Of a DNA stretch of 39,753 bases, positions 30,552 to 38,423 are shown piece by piece. The DNA is from Alphaproteobacteria bacterium (GTDB lineage: Bacteria > Pseudomonadota > Alphaproteobacteria > CAAGCB01 > CAG-977). The stretch covers positions 1-39,753 of the forward strand of contig CAAGCB010000018.1 in the NCBI GenBank assembly GCA_900768185.1, written 5' to 3'. The notes beneath the pieces were generated by a model. That model did no database searches. It was not told the origin of the DNA and was given only the letters and a program-made list of their open reading frames with translations. Position 1 is the first letter of the stretch, and each line of letters opens with the position of its first letter. The position numbers were made by a program, and so were the translations under genes.

Positions 30552-32081
30552 TTACACCTGTTTGGCGGACAAGACGTGTTCGCCGATCAAAGCGTCGCGA
30601 ATATCGTCCGCCAGCGTTTTTTTGCGTTCGGGGGACAGCTTTTCACGGTGCAGAATCAAATCCGCCGTGTCCGCATGCTTGGTTTTCATCAGCTGGGCGA
30701 TAACGCGGCAGGCTTTGTCGCGCAGTTTATCGGTCACGTTGTCCAAAATGCCTTCGGTCGTCGCGAACAGAACCGCAATCTGTTCCACGACGGGAACGGG
30801 CGCAAACTGTTTTTGCTGCATGACGGCGCGAATGGCTCGTCCGCGTTTCAGCTGGCGTTCGGTTTCAGCGTCTAAATGCGACCGGAATTTGGCAAAACTT
30901 TCCAGTTCTTCGAATTGGGAAAAAGCCAGCTTCAAAGGTCCCACCAACGAACTGTACGCGGGCAGCTGCGCGTCGCCGCCGACGCGGGACACGGATCGCC
31001 CCGTGTCGATCGCGGGCAAAATGCCCTTTTGGAACATCGGCGAAGACAGATAAATCTGTCCGTCCGTAATCGAAATGATGTTCGTCGGGATATAGGCGGA
31101 AATATTTTGCGCTTCGGTTTCCACGATCGGCAGAGCCGTCAGCGACCCGCCGCCGTATTCTGGACGCAATCGCGTGGATCGTTCCAGCAAACGGGAATGA
31201 ATGTAGAAAATATCGCCGGGGTAGGCTTCGCGTCCGGGGGGACGGCGCAACAACAGCGATAATTCGCGGTAGGCGCGGGCGTGATTGGTCAAATCGTCGT
31301 ACACGACCAGAACGTCCTTGCCTTTTTCCATAAAATATTCGCCGATCGCGGTCGCCGCGTACGGGGCGATGTACTGCATGCCCGCCGTTTCGTCGCCGGA
31401 CGCCGCGACGACGATCGTGTTTTTCATCACGTCGTATTTTTTCAGACTGTCGACAACGCGGGCGATTGCCGTTCCGCGCTGTCCTATGGCGCAATAAATG
31501 CACACGACGCCCGTATTTTTTTGATTGATGATCGTATCAATTGCCAACGCCGTTTTACCCGTCTGTCTGTCGCCTAAAATCAATTCGCGTTGTCCGCGTC
31601 CGATCGGGGTGAAAGAATCGATGGCTTTGATGCCCGTCTGCAACGGCGTCGCGACGGGCGAACGCGCCATAATCGGGTACGCCTCTCGTTCGATTTTCCG
31701 GCGATTGACGGTGACGATGCGACCGCCGCCGTCCATCGGATTGCCCAACGGATCAATCACGCGTCCGAGCAGCCGTTCGCCGACGGGAACGTCGACGACG
31801 CGTCCCGTGCGTCGGACACGGTCGCCCGCTTTGACGGCGTCGGGGTGGTTCAGAAAAACGACGCCGACGGAATCTTCGGACAGCGTGAAAGCCAGTCCGG
31901 TGACGTTTCCGGGGAACATCAGCAATTCCTCCATTTGGACGTTGTCCAGACGGGACACCTCCGCCGTTCCGCCGGAAACCGACGATACCGTGCTGATCTC
32001 TTCGATCCCGACAGTGGCGGATTGGGCGTCGATCGTGTCTTGAACGACGGCGAAAGCGTCTTTTACAGCTTCTGTTAACAT
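30552..32081 (-). CDS. atpA: N-type ATPase alpha subunit
   Basis: Alpha is the non-catalytic nucleotide-binding subunit of the F1 head. The 509-residue protein has a short N-terminal helix (EAVKDAFAVVQDTIDA) for the peripheral stalk, a beta-barrel domain with VSSVSGGTAEVSRL, Walker A GDRQTGKT at 170-177, and GRPPGREAYPGDIFYIHSRLLERS. The catalytic-site Arg is in SVSRVGGDAQ. The C-terminal helical domain begins with LKLAFSQFEELESFAKF. It starts 21 bases after atpF, with GGAT upstream of the ATG. It is the likely client of the ATP12-like protein at 22322, if that protein is active. This gene comes near the end of the operon, unlike the H-A-G-D-C order of ordinary F-ATPases. Confidence 0.96.
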   Translation of the reverse strand: MLTEAVKDAFAVVQDTIDAQSATVGIEEISTVSSVSGGTAEVSRLDNVQMEELLMFPGNVTGLAFTLSEDSVGVVFLNHPDAVKAGDRVRRTGRVVDVPVGERLLGRVIDPLGNPMDGGGRIVTVNRRKIEREAYPIMARSPVATPLQTGIKAIDSFTPIGRGQRELILGDRQTGKTALAIDTIINQKNTGVVCIYCAIGQRGTAIARVVDSLKKYDVMKNTIVVAASGDETAGMQYIAPYAATAIGEYFMEKGKDVLVVYDDLTNHARAYRELSLLLRRPPGREAYPGDIFYIHSRLLERSTRLRPEYGGGSLTALPIVETEAQNISAYIPTNIISITDGQIYLSSPMFQKGILPAIDTGRSVSRVGGDAQLPAYSSLVGPLKLAFSQFEELESFAKFRSHLDAETERQLKRGRAIRAVMQQKQFAPVPVVEQIAVLFATTEGILDNVTDKLRDKACRVIAQLMKTKHADTADLILHREKLSPERKKTLADDIRDALIGEHVLSAKQV

Positions 32082-32102
32082 GGCTTTATCCGTTCAATTA
32101 AG

Positions 32103-32882
32103 TTAATTTTCTTCGCGGCTTAGGCGCAAGGACACGCTTTCCAAAGCATCGTTGATTTTCGTCGTGAATCCGTTTAAATAGTCGTCCAAATTCCACGAAA
32201 CGACATTGCCGTTGACGGAAAATTCAATGCCGCAAAGCAGACGCGGATTAACCGTGAAAACAACATGCGGATTTTCAATTTCCAACACTTCGGACAGCAG
32301 TTTTTTCAATCCTTCTTGCGATGATTCGGATAATTCTTCGCTGGTGGCGACTTGCAACGCGTCGTCGGCGGACGCCGTCAGCAGTCGTTTGTCTTTGGCG
32401 GGCAGATCCTGCAACCGGTGTTTGAAGACGGAAACGAACCGTTCTTCAAGTTCTTCGTCCGCCATGCGTTTGAACGCTTTGCGCGCAAATTCCAAAAAGT
32501 TGGCGACGACCGTCCGGCGGACTTCGTTAATCATCAGCGCCTTTTCGCGATCCAGTTCCTGTTGCAGCAACAGTCGCTTTTCCAATACTTCCGTCTGCGC
32601 CTGATGTTCCAGCTCTTTGCGCAGGTTTTCGGCTTCTTCGCGCGCGTCGGCGAGGATTTGCGCGCGTTCGCCGTCAATCGCCAGATAGCGTTTGTTCAAA
32701 TCGTCCAGTTTCTTTTCGGCTTCCGCCGCCAGATCCTCGGCGTTTTTGATTTCGCCCGCGATATGTTTTTCGCGCTTGTCGATCGCGGTCAGCAGCGGCT
32801 TGTACAGAAATTTGTACAAAGCCCACGCCAAAATGGTGAAATTGACGATTTGCGCCAGAAAAGTGGGGTTGCTGAATGTCAT
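32103..32882 (-). CDS. atpF: N-type ATPase b subunit with delta-like C-terminal part
   Basis: The protein builds the peripheral stalk. At 259 residues it is about 100 longer than an ordinary b subunit. Residues 1-30 hold the membrane helix (FLAQIVNFTILAWALYKFLY) followed by KPLLTAIDKREKHI. Residues about 35-140 form a long charged coiled coil. The rest (about 150-259) resembles the end of the delta subunit: VATSEELSESSQEGLKKLL, then FTVNPRLLCGIEFSVNGNVVSW and LDDYLNGF, comparable to delta's DPSLIGGxVxRxGDxVxDxS and LxxL. No separate delta gene is present, so one protein may serve as b and delta. AGAGG precedes the ATG. Confidence 0.92.
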   Translation of the reverse strand: MTFSNPTFLAQIVNFTILAWALYKFLYKPLLTAIDKREKHIAGEIKNAEDLAAEAEKKLDDLNKRYLAIDGERAQILADAREEAENLRKELEHQAQTEVLEKRLLLQQELDREKALMINEVRRTVVANFLEFARKAFKRMADEELEERFVSVFKHRLQDLPAKDKRLLTASADDALQVATSEELSESSQEGLKKLLSEVLEIENPHVVFTVNPRLLCGIEFSVNGNVVSWNLDDYLNGFTTKINDALESVSLRLSREEN

Positions 32883-32933
32883 ATTCCGATTCCTCTCCGG
32901 TTGGTCAAAAGGTGCGAAAACAAACGCGCGGAA

Positions 32934-33212
32934 TTATTTCGCGGCGGCGGAAATCGCGTACTGCCAGAACGGGTTGGCAAACAGCAAAATCATCGCGACG
33001 ACAAAGCAGTAAATGCCCGACGTTTCGACAATCGCCAGCGAAATGAACATCGTGCGCGAAATCGATCCCGCTTCGTCGGGCTGTTGCGCCAAAGACGTCA
33101 GCCCCGCGCCCACGGCGTAACCTTCCGCCAAACCGGCGGCGGACGCGCCGACGCACAGGCAGAAACCGGCGGTGAAAATGGAAATCGATCCCAGAATTGC
33201 AGCTAAATCCAT
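32934..33212 (-). CDS. atpE: N-type ATPase c subunit
   Basis: The c subunit forms the ion-driven membrane rotor. The 92-residue hairpin protein has two membrane helices joined by the polar loop AQQPDE (42-47). Helix 2 carries Glu63 in IVETSGIYCFVVAMILLFANP; Thr64, Ser65 and Tyr68 occupy the places of the sodium ligands Ser66, Thr67 and Tyr70 of the Ilyobacter tartaricus c ring. Helix 1 carries Glu30 in GLAEGYAVGAG, where I. tartaricus has Gln32. Thus each hairpin has two carboxylates in the membrane. AGGAGG lies 8 bases before the ATG, the strongest ribosome site in the operon, which fits the need for many copies. Confidence 0.96.
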   Translation of the reverse strand: MDLAAILGSISIFTAGFCLCVGASAAGLAEGYAVGAGLTSLAQQPDEAGSISRTMFISLAIVETSGIYCFVVAMILLFANPFWQYAISAAAK

Positions 33213-33234
33213 AAGTAAATCCTCCTGTTAAAGG

Positions 33235-33954
33235 TTATAAAGTTTTGTTTCTTTTCGCCACGTCGTTCCCGATGGCTTCGTCTTCTTCGCTTTGAACCGA
33301 AGAAACGTACATCAGCGCCAGCATCGCGAAAATATAGGCTTGAATCATACCCGTGAACAGTCCCAGCACCTGCATCGGCAACGGCAGAATGAACGGCACC
33401 AGCATCATGCAGATTGTGCCGATAATCACGCCGGACAGGACGTTCCCGAACAGACGAACCGCCATCGCGCCCGTTGACGTCAATTCGCTGAGAATATTGA
33501 ACGGCAACATGGCGGGCGACGGTTCCAGATATTTTTTCAGATACCGTTTCACCCCCGCGTTTTTAATGCCGAAAAACGGAACGCCCGCCAGCACCATGAA
33601 CGCCAAAGCCCCCGTGGTCGACAAAGACGCCGTCGGCGATCGGAAATTCGGAATCAAAGTCAACAGATTGCATGTCAGAATGAACAAAAACAGCGTTCCG
33701 ATGAACGGCAGATACGACATCGACTTGACGCCTTTGGTCATTTCGCTGATTTGTCCGTAAATGGCTTTGACCATGACTTCCATCGCGGTCTGCCAGTGGG
33801 AAACCTTGTCGCCCGTTTCCAAACGCCTTGTCGCCAAAAAGGAAACAATCATCAAAACCGCCATCACGATCCACGTCGACGCGACGGTCCAGTTCACCGG
33901 AATGTTGAAATACGGCAGAACGAAAGCCGTCATAACATCGTATTGTTCCAGCAT
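33235..33954 (-). CDS. atpB: N-type ATPase a subunit
   Basis: Subunit a forms the two ion half-channels beside the c ring. The 239-residue protein has about five to six membrane helices. The essential Arg is at about residue 167 in ELTSTGAMAVRLFGNVLSGVI, and the following helix with IQAYIFAMLALMYVSS holds the conserved Gln and Tyr. It starts with MLEQYDVMTAFVLPYFNIPVNWTV and ends in a charged tail with EEDEAIGNDVAKRNK. AAGGAG lies upstream of the ATG. The gene follows atpR by 3 bases and precedes atpE, as in other N-ATPase operons. Confidence 0.95.
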   Translation of the reverse strand: MLEQYDVMTAFVLPYFNIPVNWTVASTWIVMAVLMIVSFLATRRLETGDKVSHWQTAMEVMVKAIYGQISEMTKGVKSMSYLPFIGTLFLFILTCNLLTLIPNFRSPTASLSTTGALAFMVLAGVPFFGIKNAGVKRYLKKYLEPSPAMLPFNILSELTSTGAMAVRLFGNVLSGVIIGTICMMLVPFILPLPMQVLGLFTGMIQAYIFAMLALMYVSSVQSEEDEAIGNDVAKRNKTL

Positions 33955-33957
33955 GCT

Positions 33958-34260
33958 TTAATTCTCCTTTGCGTAATCAATGCGGCGTTTCACCGCGCTG
34001 ACGATGATGAAACGGGACAGCAGCAATCCGACCGCGCCGCACAGCAATACCTGCGAATCCGCGCGCGCCATCGCGTACAGTCCGGCGCACAAGGCGGCGG
34101 AACGCACCAGCCAGCCGGCAAGCAGAAAACGCTTTTTATGTTCAACGTTGCGGACTTTTTGCACAGACCACCACAGGGCGCCGAAATACAGTCCGCCCAA
34201 AGCCAGACCGGCAAAAAATCCGATGGCGGTTAAAACGGGGCTGAACGCGAAAGGAGTCAT
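33958..34260 (-). CDS. atpR: N-type ATPase AtpR subunit
   Basis: AtpR is a small membrane protein found only in N-ATPase operons. Its role is not settled; help with assembly or with the c ring has been proposed. The 100-residue protein has three hydrophobic helices, at about 8-31, 46-64 and 69-88. Arginines fall in or next to them at 53 (GWLVRSAAL) and 83 (LLLSRFIIV), and the C terminus KRRIDYAKEN is basic. Its ATG overlaps the atpQ stop by 4 bases, with GGAGG before it. Identification rests on the position between atpQ and atpB together with size and topology. Confidence 0.85.
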   Translation of the reverse strand: MTPFAFSPVLTAIGFFAGLALGGLYFGALWWSVQKVRNVEHKKRFLLAGWLVRSAALCAGLYAMARADSQVLLCGAVGLLLSRFIIVSAVKRRIDYAKEN

Positions 34261-34718
34261 GGATTTTCCTCCTCTTCCGCGTGTTCTTGAAACTCGTCGA
34301 CGAATTCGTCCTGTTGCTCGATCAGGGCGGCTTGTTTTTCTTCCGCGTTTTTTTCGACTTCATCTATCAACTTTTCGCGACGGCGCTGTTCCTTTTGCGC
34401 ACGGTCTATGCCTTCGCGTTTCAGCCATTGCCATGCGCCGAACGCGCCGACGAACATTCCCAGCAACAGGAAATTCAGCGTCCAGGACACATGGGCGACT
34501 TTGTAATTCGCGTCCAGCCAGCGCCCCAGCAACACGCCCAGAAAAGTCGGAATCGGGATATTCCACCCCAGCGCGCCCAGAAAAGCCAGTCCCATCGCGG
34601 GTTTGAAAGCGTCCCGATCGGTTCGGTTGACCAAACACCGCGACGCGCGTTTCGCCAGCCGTTCGGCAAGGGCGTTTTCGGCTTTATTCTGCGCCTGTCT
34701 GGATTCTTCTAAAGTCAT
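34257..34718 (-). CDS. atpQ: N-type ATPase AtpQ subunit (AtpI/AtpZ-like)
   Basis: AtpQ is a small two-helix membrane protein related to the AtpI-type ATPase gene 1 family. The 153-residue product has a basic N-terminal segment and helix 1 with GLAFLGALGWNIPIPTFLGVLLGRWLD at 43-69. The Gly-rich PTFLGxxLGRWLD pattern is typical of the family. Helix 2 is at about 79-99 (SWTLNFLLLGMFVGAFGAWQW). It then carries an unusual highly charged tail of about 50 residues (REGIDRAQKEQRRREKLIDE to EFQEHAEEEENP) that probably forms a helix in the cytoplasm. It lies 2 bases after atpC and overlaps atpR. Confidence 0.88.
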   Translation of the reverse strand: MTLEESRQAQNKAENALAERLAKRASRCLVNRTDRDAFKPAMGLAFLGALGWNIPIPTFLGVLLGRWLDANYKVAHVSWTLNFLLLGMFVGAFGAWQWLKREGIDRAQKEQRRREKLIDEVEKNAEEKQAALIEQQDEFVDEFQEHAEEEENP

Positions 34719-34720
34719 GA

Positions 34721-35137
34721 TTAACCTTTCAGCTGATCGGGTTGGTTGTTGACGTTTCTGAACATCACGCTGCGGGTCAAGCCGACTTCCAGCCGCGCCA
34801 TGGCGGCGTTGACGGTTTTCCGGTTTTCCTCGTCCTTTTTAAATTCTTCGGCGATGGTGCGGGACAGTTCCTGCAGATTTTCGCTGACGACGGCGCGGCG
34901 CACGGACAAAAGAACGGTCGTGTTGTCCTTGACCAAAATGCCGCTGTCGCAAGCCATGAAAACCTCTTTTTCGGGATTGGAGGCAAGAGTGAACGACACC
35001 AGCCCCGGCACGACGACGCTGACGAAATCCGCGTGTTTCGGCAGGAACGTGAACGAACCGTCCTGCGCGTCAAACCGCACGCGCGTGATTTGCTCGTCAA
35101 CCGCGATTCCCGCGGGGGTCAGGGCTTTCAACCTCAT
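34721..35137 (-). CDS. atpC: N-type ATPase epsilon subunit
   Basis: Epsilon sits on the central stalk and tunes activity. The 138-residue protein has the N-terminal beta sandwich (MRLKALTPAGIAVDEQITRVRFDAQDGSFTFLPKHADFVSVVVPG) and a C-terminal helical part with SRTIAEEFKKDEENRKTVNAAMARLE. The LPKHADF segment corresponds to the LPGHxxF motif of the family. The start at 35137 forms an ATGA overlap with the atpD stop. A longer open frame upstream lies wholly inside atpD and is not used. Gene order D-C at the head of the operon is diagnostic of N-ATPases. Confidence 0.93.
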   Translation of the reverse strand: MRLKALTPAGIAVDEQITRVRFDAQDGSFTFLPKHADFVSVVVPGLVSFTLASNPEKEVFMACDSGILVKDNTTVLLSVRRAVVSENLQELSRTIAEEFKKDEENRKTVNAAMARLEVGLTRSVMFRNVNNQPDQLKG

Positions 35138-36564
35138 GCGGCTTGCTCCGCCTCCTTGATTTTTTCGGCTTTTGCCAGAACGTCTTCCAGCGTGCCGACC
35201 ATATAAAACGCGTTTTCGGGAACGTCGTCCAGTTCGCCCGACAAAATCTTTTCGCAACCGCGCAGCGTGTCTTCCAGTTCGACGGAACGCCCTTCCATGC
35301 CCGTAAAGTGGAACGTCGTAAAGAACGGCTGAGTCAAAAAGCGTTCCAGTTTTCTGGCTTTCATCACTGTTTTCTGATCGTTTTCGGGCAGTTCGTCAAA
35401 GCCCAGCATCGCGATAATGTCTTTTAATTCCTCGTATTCCGCCAAAGTTTTGCGTACGGCTGTCGCCACGCGGTAATGACGCTCCCCGACAATCAGCGGC
35501 GTCAGCATGTTCGACCCCGACGCCAGCGGATCGACGGCGGGATACAGCCCCTGCGACACGCGGGCGCGCGATAAAACAATGTTCGACGATAGATGCGCGA
35601 ACGTGTGGCTGGCGGACGGGTCGGTCAGGTCGTCGGCGGGAACGTACACCGCCTGAATGGACGTAATCGCCCCCGTCGCCGTCGACGCGATGCGTTCCTG
35701 CAGCGACGCGATATCGGTCGCCAAAGACGGCTGATAGCCCACGCGGGACGGCATCTGTCCCATCAAAACGGAAATTTCGGATCCCGCCTGAACGAAACGG
35801 AACACGTTGTCGATCAGCAATAAAACGTCTTGCTTTTTTTCATCGCGGAAATATTCCGCCATCGCCAAGGCGGCGTGCGCCACGCGAAAACGAATCCCCG
35901 GCGCTTCGTTCATCTGACCGAACATCATGACCGTCTTGTCCAAAACGCCTGCGTCGCGCATTTCGCGATACAGTTGTTCGCCTTCGCGGCAACGTTCGCC
36001 GACGCCGCAAAACAGGGAAACGCCTTCGTAACGACCGACCATATTGTTAATCATTTCCGTAATCAGGACGGTTTTGCCGACACCCGCGCCGCCGAACAAT
36101 CCGGCTTTGCCGCCGCGTTCCATCGGGGCGAGCAGATCGATCGCCTTGATGCCTGACACGAAAATTTTTGAATCGACGTTGCGCCGCGCCAAAGGCAGAG
36201 AATGGTTGTGAATGGGACGGCGTTCGGACGCTTCCAGATTCGCCCCGCCGTCAATCGTGTCGCCGAACACGTTGAACATGCGTCCTAAAATTTTGTCGCC
36301 GACGGGGACGGTCAGCATGTGTTCCGTGTCGACGACCTCTTGTCCGCGGAACAGACCGCGCGTCGGTCCCATCGCCAGCGCGCGCACCGTGCAACCGTCC
36401 AGATGCGCCTGCACTTCGGCGATCAGACCGCGGTTTTCGCCCGTTCGCAATTCGTTGTAGACGGGGGGGAGCTTGTCGTTAAAACGGATATCGATCACGC
36501 TGCCCTGAATGGCGGTGATATAGCCGATGTTTTCCTGCGCCGGAGTTTCATTCGTATCGGTCAT
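35134..36564 (-). CDS. atpD: N-type ATPase beta subunit
   Basis: Beta carries the catalytic sites of the F1 head. The 476-residue protein has Walker A GGAGVGKT at 158-165, LFCGVGERCREGEQLYREM with the catalytic Glu, FGQMNEAPGIRFRVAHAALAMAEYFRD, LLIDNVFRFVQAGSEISVLMGQMPSRVGYQPSL and a normal C-terminal domain. Ordinary beta subunits have GERTREG; the GERCREG form fits the alternate family (TIGR03305). The start is taken as the ATG at 36564 with AAGG five bases upstream; a GTG two codons earlier is also possible. It is the first gene of the nine-gene operon. No clear promoter was found in the 125-base gap upstream. Confidence 0.96.
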   Translation of the reverse strand: MTDTNETPAQENIGYITAIQGSVIDIRFNDKLPPVYNELRTGENRGLIAEVQAHLDGCTVRALAMGPTRGLFRGQEVVDTEHMLTVPVGDKILGRMFNVFGDTIDGGANLEASERRPIHNHSLPLARRNVDSKIFVSGIKAIDLLAPMERGGKAGLFGGAGVGKTVLITEMINNMVGRYEGVSLFCGVGERCREGEQLYREMRDAGVLDKTVMMFGQMNEAPGIRFRVAHAALAMAEYFRDEKKQDVLLLIDNVFRFVQAGSEISVLMGQMPSRVGYQPSLATDIASLQERIASTATGAITSIQAVYVPADDLTDPSASHTFAHLSSNIVLSRARVSQGLYPAVDPLASGSNMLTPLIVGERHYRVATAVRKTLAEYEELKDIIAMLGFDELPENDQKTVMKARKLERFLTQPFFTTFHFTGMEGRSVELEDTLRGCEKILSGELDDVPENAFYMVGTLEDVLAKAEKIKEAEQAA

Positions 36565-36661
36565 GGACACCTTTTTTTGTCAAAAATTGCGGATAAAAAT
36601 GTCTATGATCAGCGTAACGGGTTTATTTTAAAAAGGAAAGCGTTTATTTCCGTCGATTGAA

Positions 36662-36686
36662 AAAAAACGTTTTTGATGCGTTTTTG
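36662..36686 (-). terminator. weak terminator-like hairpin after the M23 peptidase gene
   Basis: AAAAACG and CGTTTTT pair around a 9-base loop, and a T run follows on the minus strand. The stem is AT-rich and weak. The interval 36565-36689 otherwise holds only the leader of the atpD operon, with no gene. Confidence 0.3.
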
Positions 36687-36689
36687 CGA

Positions 36690-38348
36690 TCAGCCGCCGT
36701 TGTGTCGGCGTTTCAAACGCGACGCCGTTTTTTGGGCGCGCGATTTGCGGCGGGCGATTTTTTTCACCTTTTTGGGTTCGCCCTGATACGCCATTTTGCG
36801 CGCTTCGGGCAAAGCCTCCGCCCTGGCGTAGGCGATTTCGCCGTCCGTCACATTGCCGCGAATACGGTCGCGTTCGGCGTAAAAGCGTTCCAGTTCTTCG
36901 CCTTTTAACTTGCGTTGCGCGGTGATGCGCTGGGTCGTCGGGTTGATTTTTTTGCCGTTTTTAATCAATTCCCAATGCAGATGCGGTCCCGTCGACCGTC
37001 CCGTCGAACCGACGTAGCCGATGACGTCGCCCGCTTTGACTTTGCGTCCGACTTTGGAATTTTTGTGAAACTCGCTCATGTGCGCGTAGGCGGTCGAATA
37101 TTCGGAATTGTGTTTGATTTGAATGTACAGTCCGTATGATCCGCCGCGTTTGACCTGTGTGATCGTGCCTTCGCCGGGGGCGCGAATCGGCGAACCGTGC
37201 GGCATGCCGTAATCGACGCCCCAATGCGTCAGCGTATAACCTAAAACGGGGTGTTTCCGCTGTCCGAATTTCGATGTGATCCGCTGACGGGTCAGCGGGT
37301 GGGTCGTGAACAGTTTGCGCGCGACTTTCCCTGTTTCGTCGTAGTAGTCTTCGCGTTCCTGCGCGTCTTTATATAAATAGCGTTCGTGCTTTTTCGCGCG
37401 CGTGTCGATCGAGGCGTACACCAGCGCGCCGTTGCCGGTCGGCTGTCCGTCCTTGTTGTATTCCTTTTGAAACACGGCGGTGAACGAATCGCCTTTGCGC
37501 AAATCGCGCGAAAAATCGACGGGACCGTCAAAAGCCCACACGATTTGTGAAATCACGTTTGTCGGAATTCCCGCCTGTTTCGCGTTTGTGACGAACGCCC
37601 CGTCGATTTCGCCTTGCGCGTATTCCGTTTTTAAATCGACTTCGGGTTCGATCAGGGACGTGGCAAACACTTCGGGTTCGACCTTGACCGCGGAATAGCG
37701 GTTGCCGCGGCGATCCTCGACGGTGACGGACAGCAGTTCCTTTTTATCCGAATCGGTGTCGGTTTTTCCGATTTCAATTTTGTCGCCGACCTGAATGCGC
37801 TTTAAGTCCAGCACTTCGGACAAAGCGTCCGTCACCAGATAGATTTCGCGCGCGCTCAATCCGCCGGATTTCAATACGACCGACAAGTTTTGACGCGGTT
37901 TTAACGTGTACGATTCGATTTCGTCCGCTTTGGGCTGTTCAACGGGCGTCGATTCGTTTTCCGCCTGTTCCGTTTCGACTGTTTCCGCCGATTCGTCCCG
38001 TCCCAAAGGCAAATCGATTGCCGCTACGGGCGTCAAAGTCGGCGTTTCAGCGGCGCGTTCGCGAATCAGCGCGGCGGCGGCTTCGTCCGAGGAATTATGG
38101 GCGGCGGATATTTTCAGCGTTCCCAAAACGCCGGACGCTCCGATGACCGCTCCCGCCAGAAAAACACCCAGCGGACGGTAGCGGGGGGAGGGGCTTTTGA
38201 CCGGAGTCGCGCTTTCCATGTCGTCAACGACCAAATCAACCATGTTTTGCCCGATTCGTTCAAACAGCGATTTGACAGAATACGTCAAACGCGTCATCAA
38301 TCCGAGCCTGTTCGCGTCGTTTTCGCGGGGATCTGTCGGGGGAAGCAT
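36690..38348 (-). CDS. M23-family (MepM-like) murein endopeptidase, membrane anchored
   Basis: The protein probably cuts peptidoglycan cross-links to allow wall growth. The 552 residues comprise a cytoplasmic start of about 55 residues, one membrane helix at about 58-80, an acidic linker, and a LysM/OapA-like region at about 147-195 (YTLKPRQNLSVVLKSGGLSAREI to IQVGDKIEIG). The M23 domain at about 335-470 has zinc ligands His375 and Asp379 (HWGVD) and His458 in HLHWE, with His423 in YAHMS as the catalytic His. The C-terminal 80 residues are very basic (KKVKKIARRKSRAQK). AAGGCGG precedes the ATG. It lies just upstream of the N-ATPase operon. Confidence 0.92.
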   Translation of the reverse strand: MLPPTDPRENDANRLGLMTRLTYSVKSLFERIGQNMVDLVVDDMESATPVKSPSPRYRPLGVFLAGAVIGASGVLGTLKISAAHNSSDEAAAALIRERAAETPTLTPVAAIDLPLGRDESAETVETEQAENESTPVEQPKADEIESYTLKPRQNLSVVLKSGGLSAREIYLVTDALSEVLDLKRIQVGDKIEIGKTDTDSDKKELLSVTVEDRRGNRYSAVKVEPEVFATSLIEPEVDLKTEYAQGEIDGAFVTNAKQAGIPTNVISQIVWAFDGPVDFSRDLRKGDSFTAVFQKEYNKDGQPTGNGALVYASIDTRAKKHERYLYKDAQEREDYYDETGKVARKLFTTHPLTRQRITSKFGQRKHPVLGYTLTHWGVDYGMPHGSPIRAPGEGTITQVKRGGSYGLYIQIKHNSEYSTAYAHMSEFHKNSKVGRKVKAGDVIGYVGSTGRSTGPHLHWELIKNGKKINPTTQRITAQRKLKGEELERFYAERDRIRGNVTDGEIAYARAEALPEARKMAYQGEPKKVKKIARRKSRAQKTASRLKRRHNGG

Positions 38349-38423
38349 TATTACCGCCTTGTTGTTAAAAGAACTTTTTATACCTAACGCTCAAAAACTA
38401 AAAGAAGTTTAACGGGGCGCGTT

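Noticed and set aside
29637..36564. Ordinary F-type ATP synthase operon
   Set aside because: The order begins with beta-epsilon, includes atpQ and atpR, and has no atpH. The beta motif GERCREG and the long b subunit also fit the N-type.
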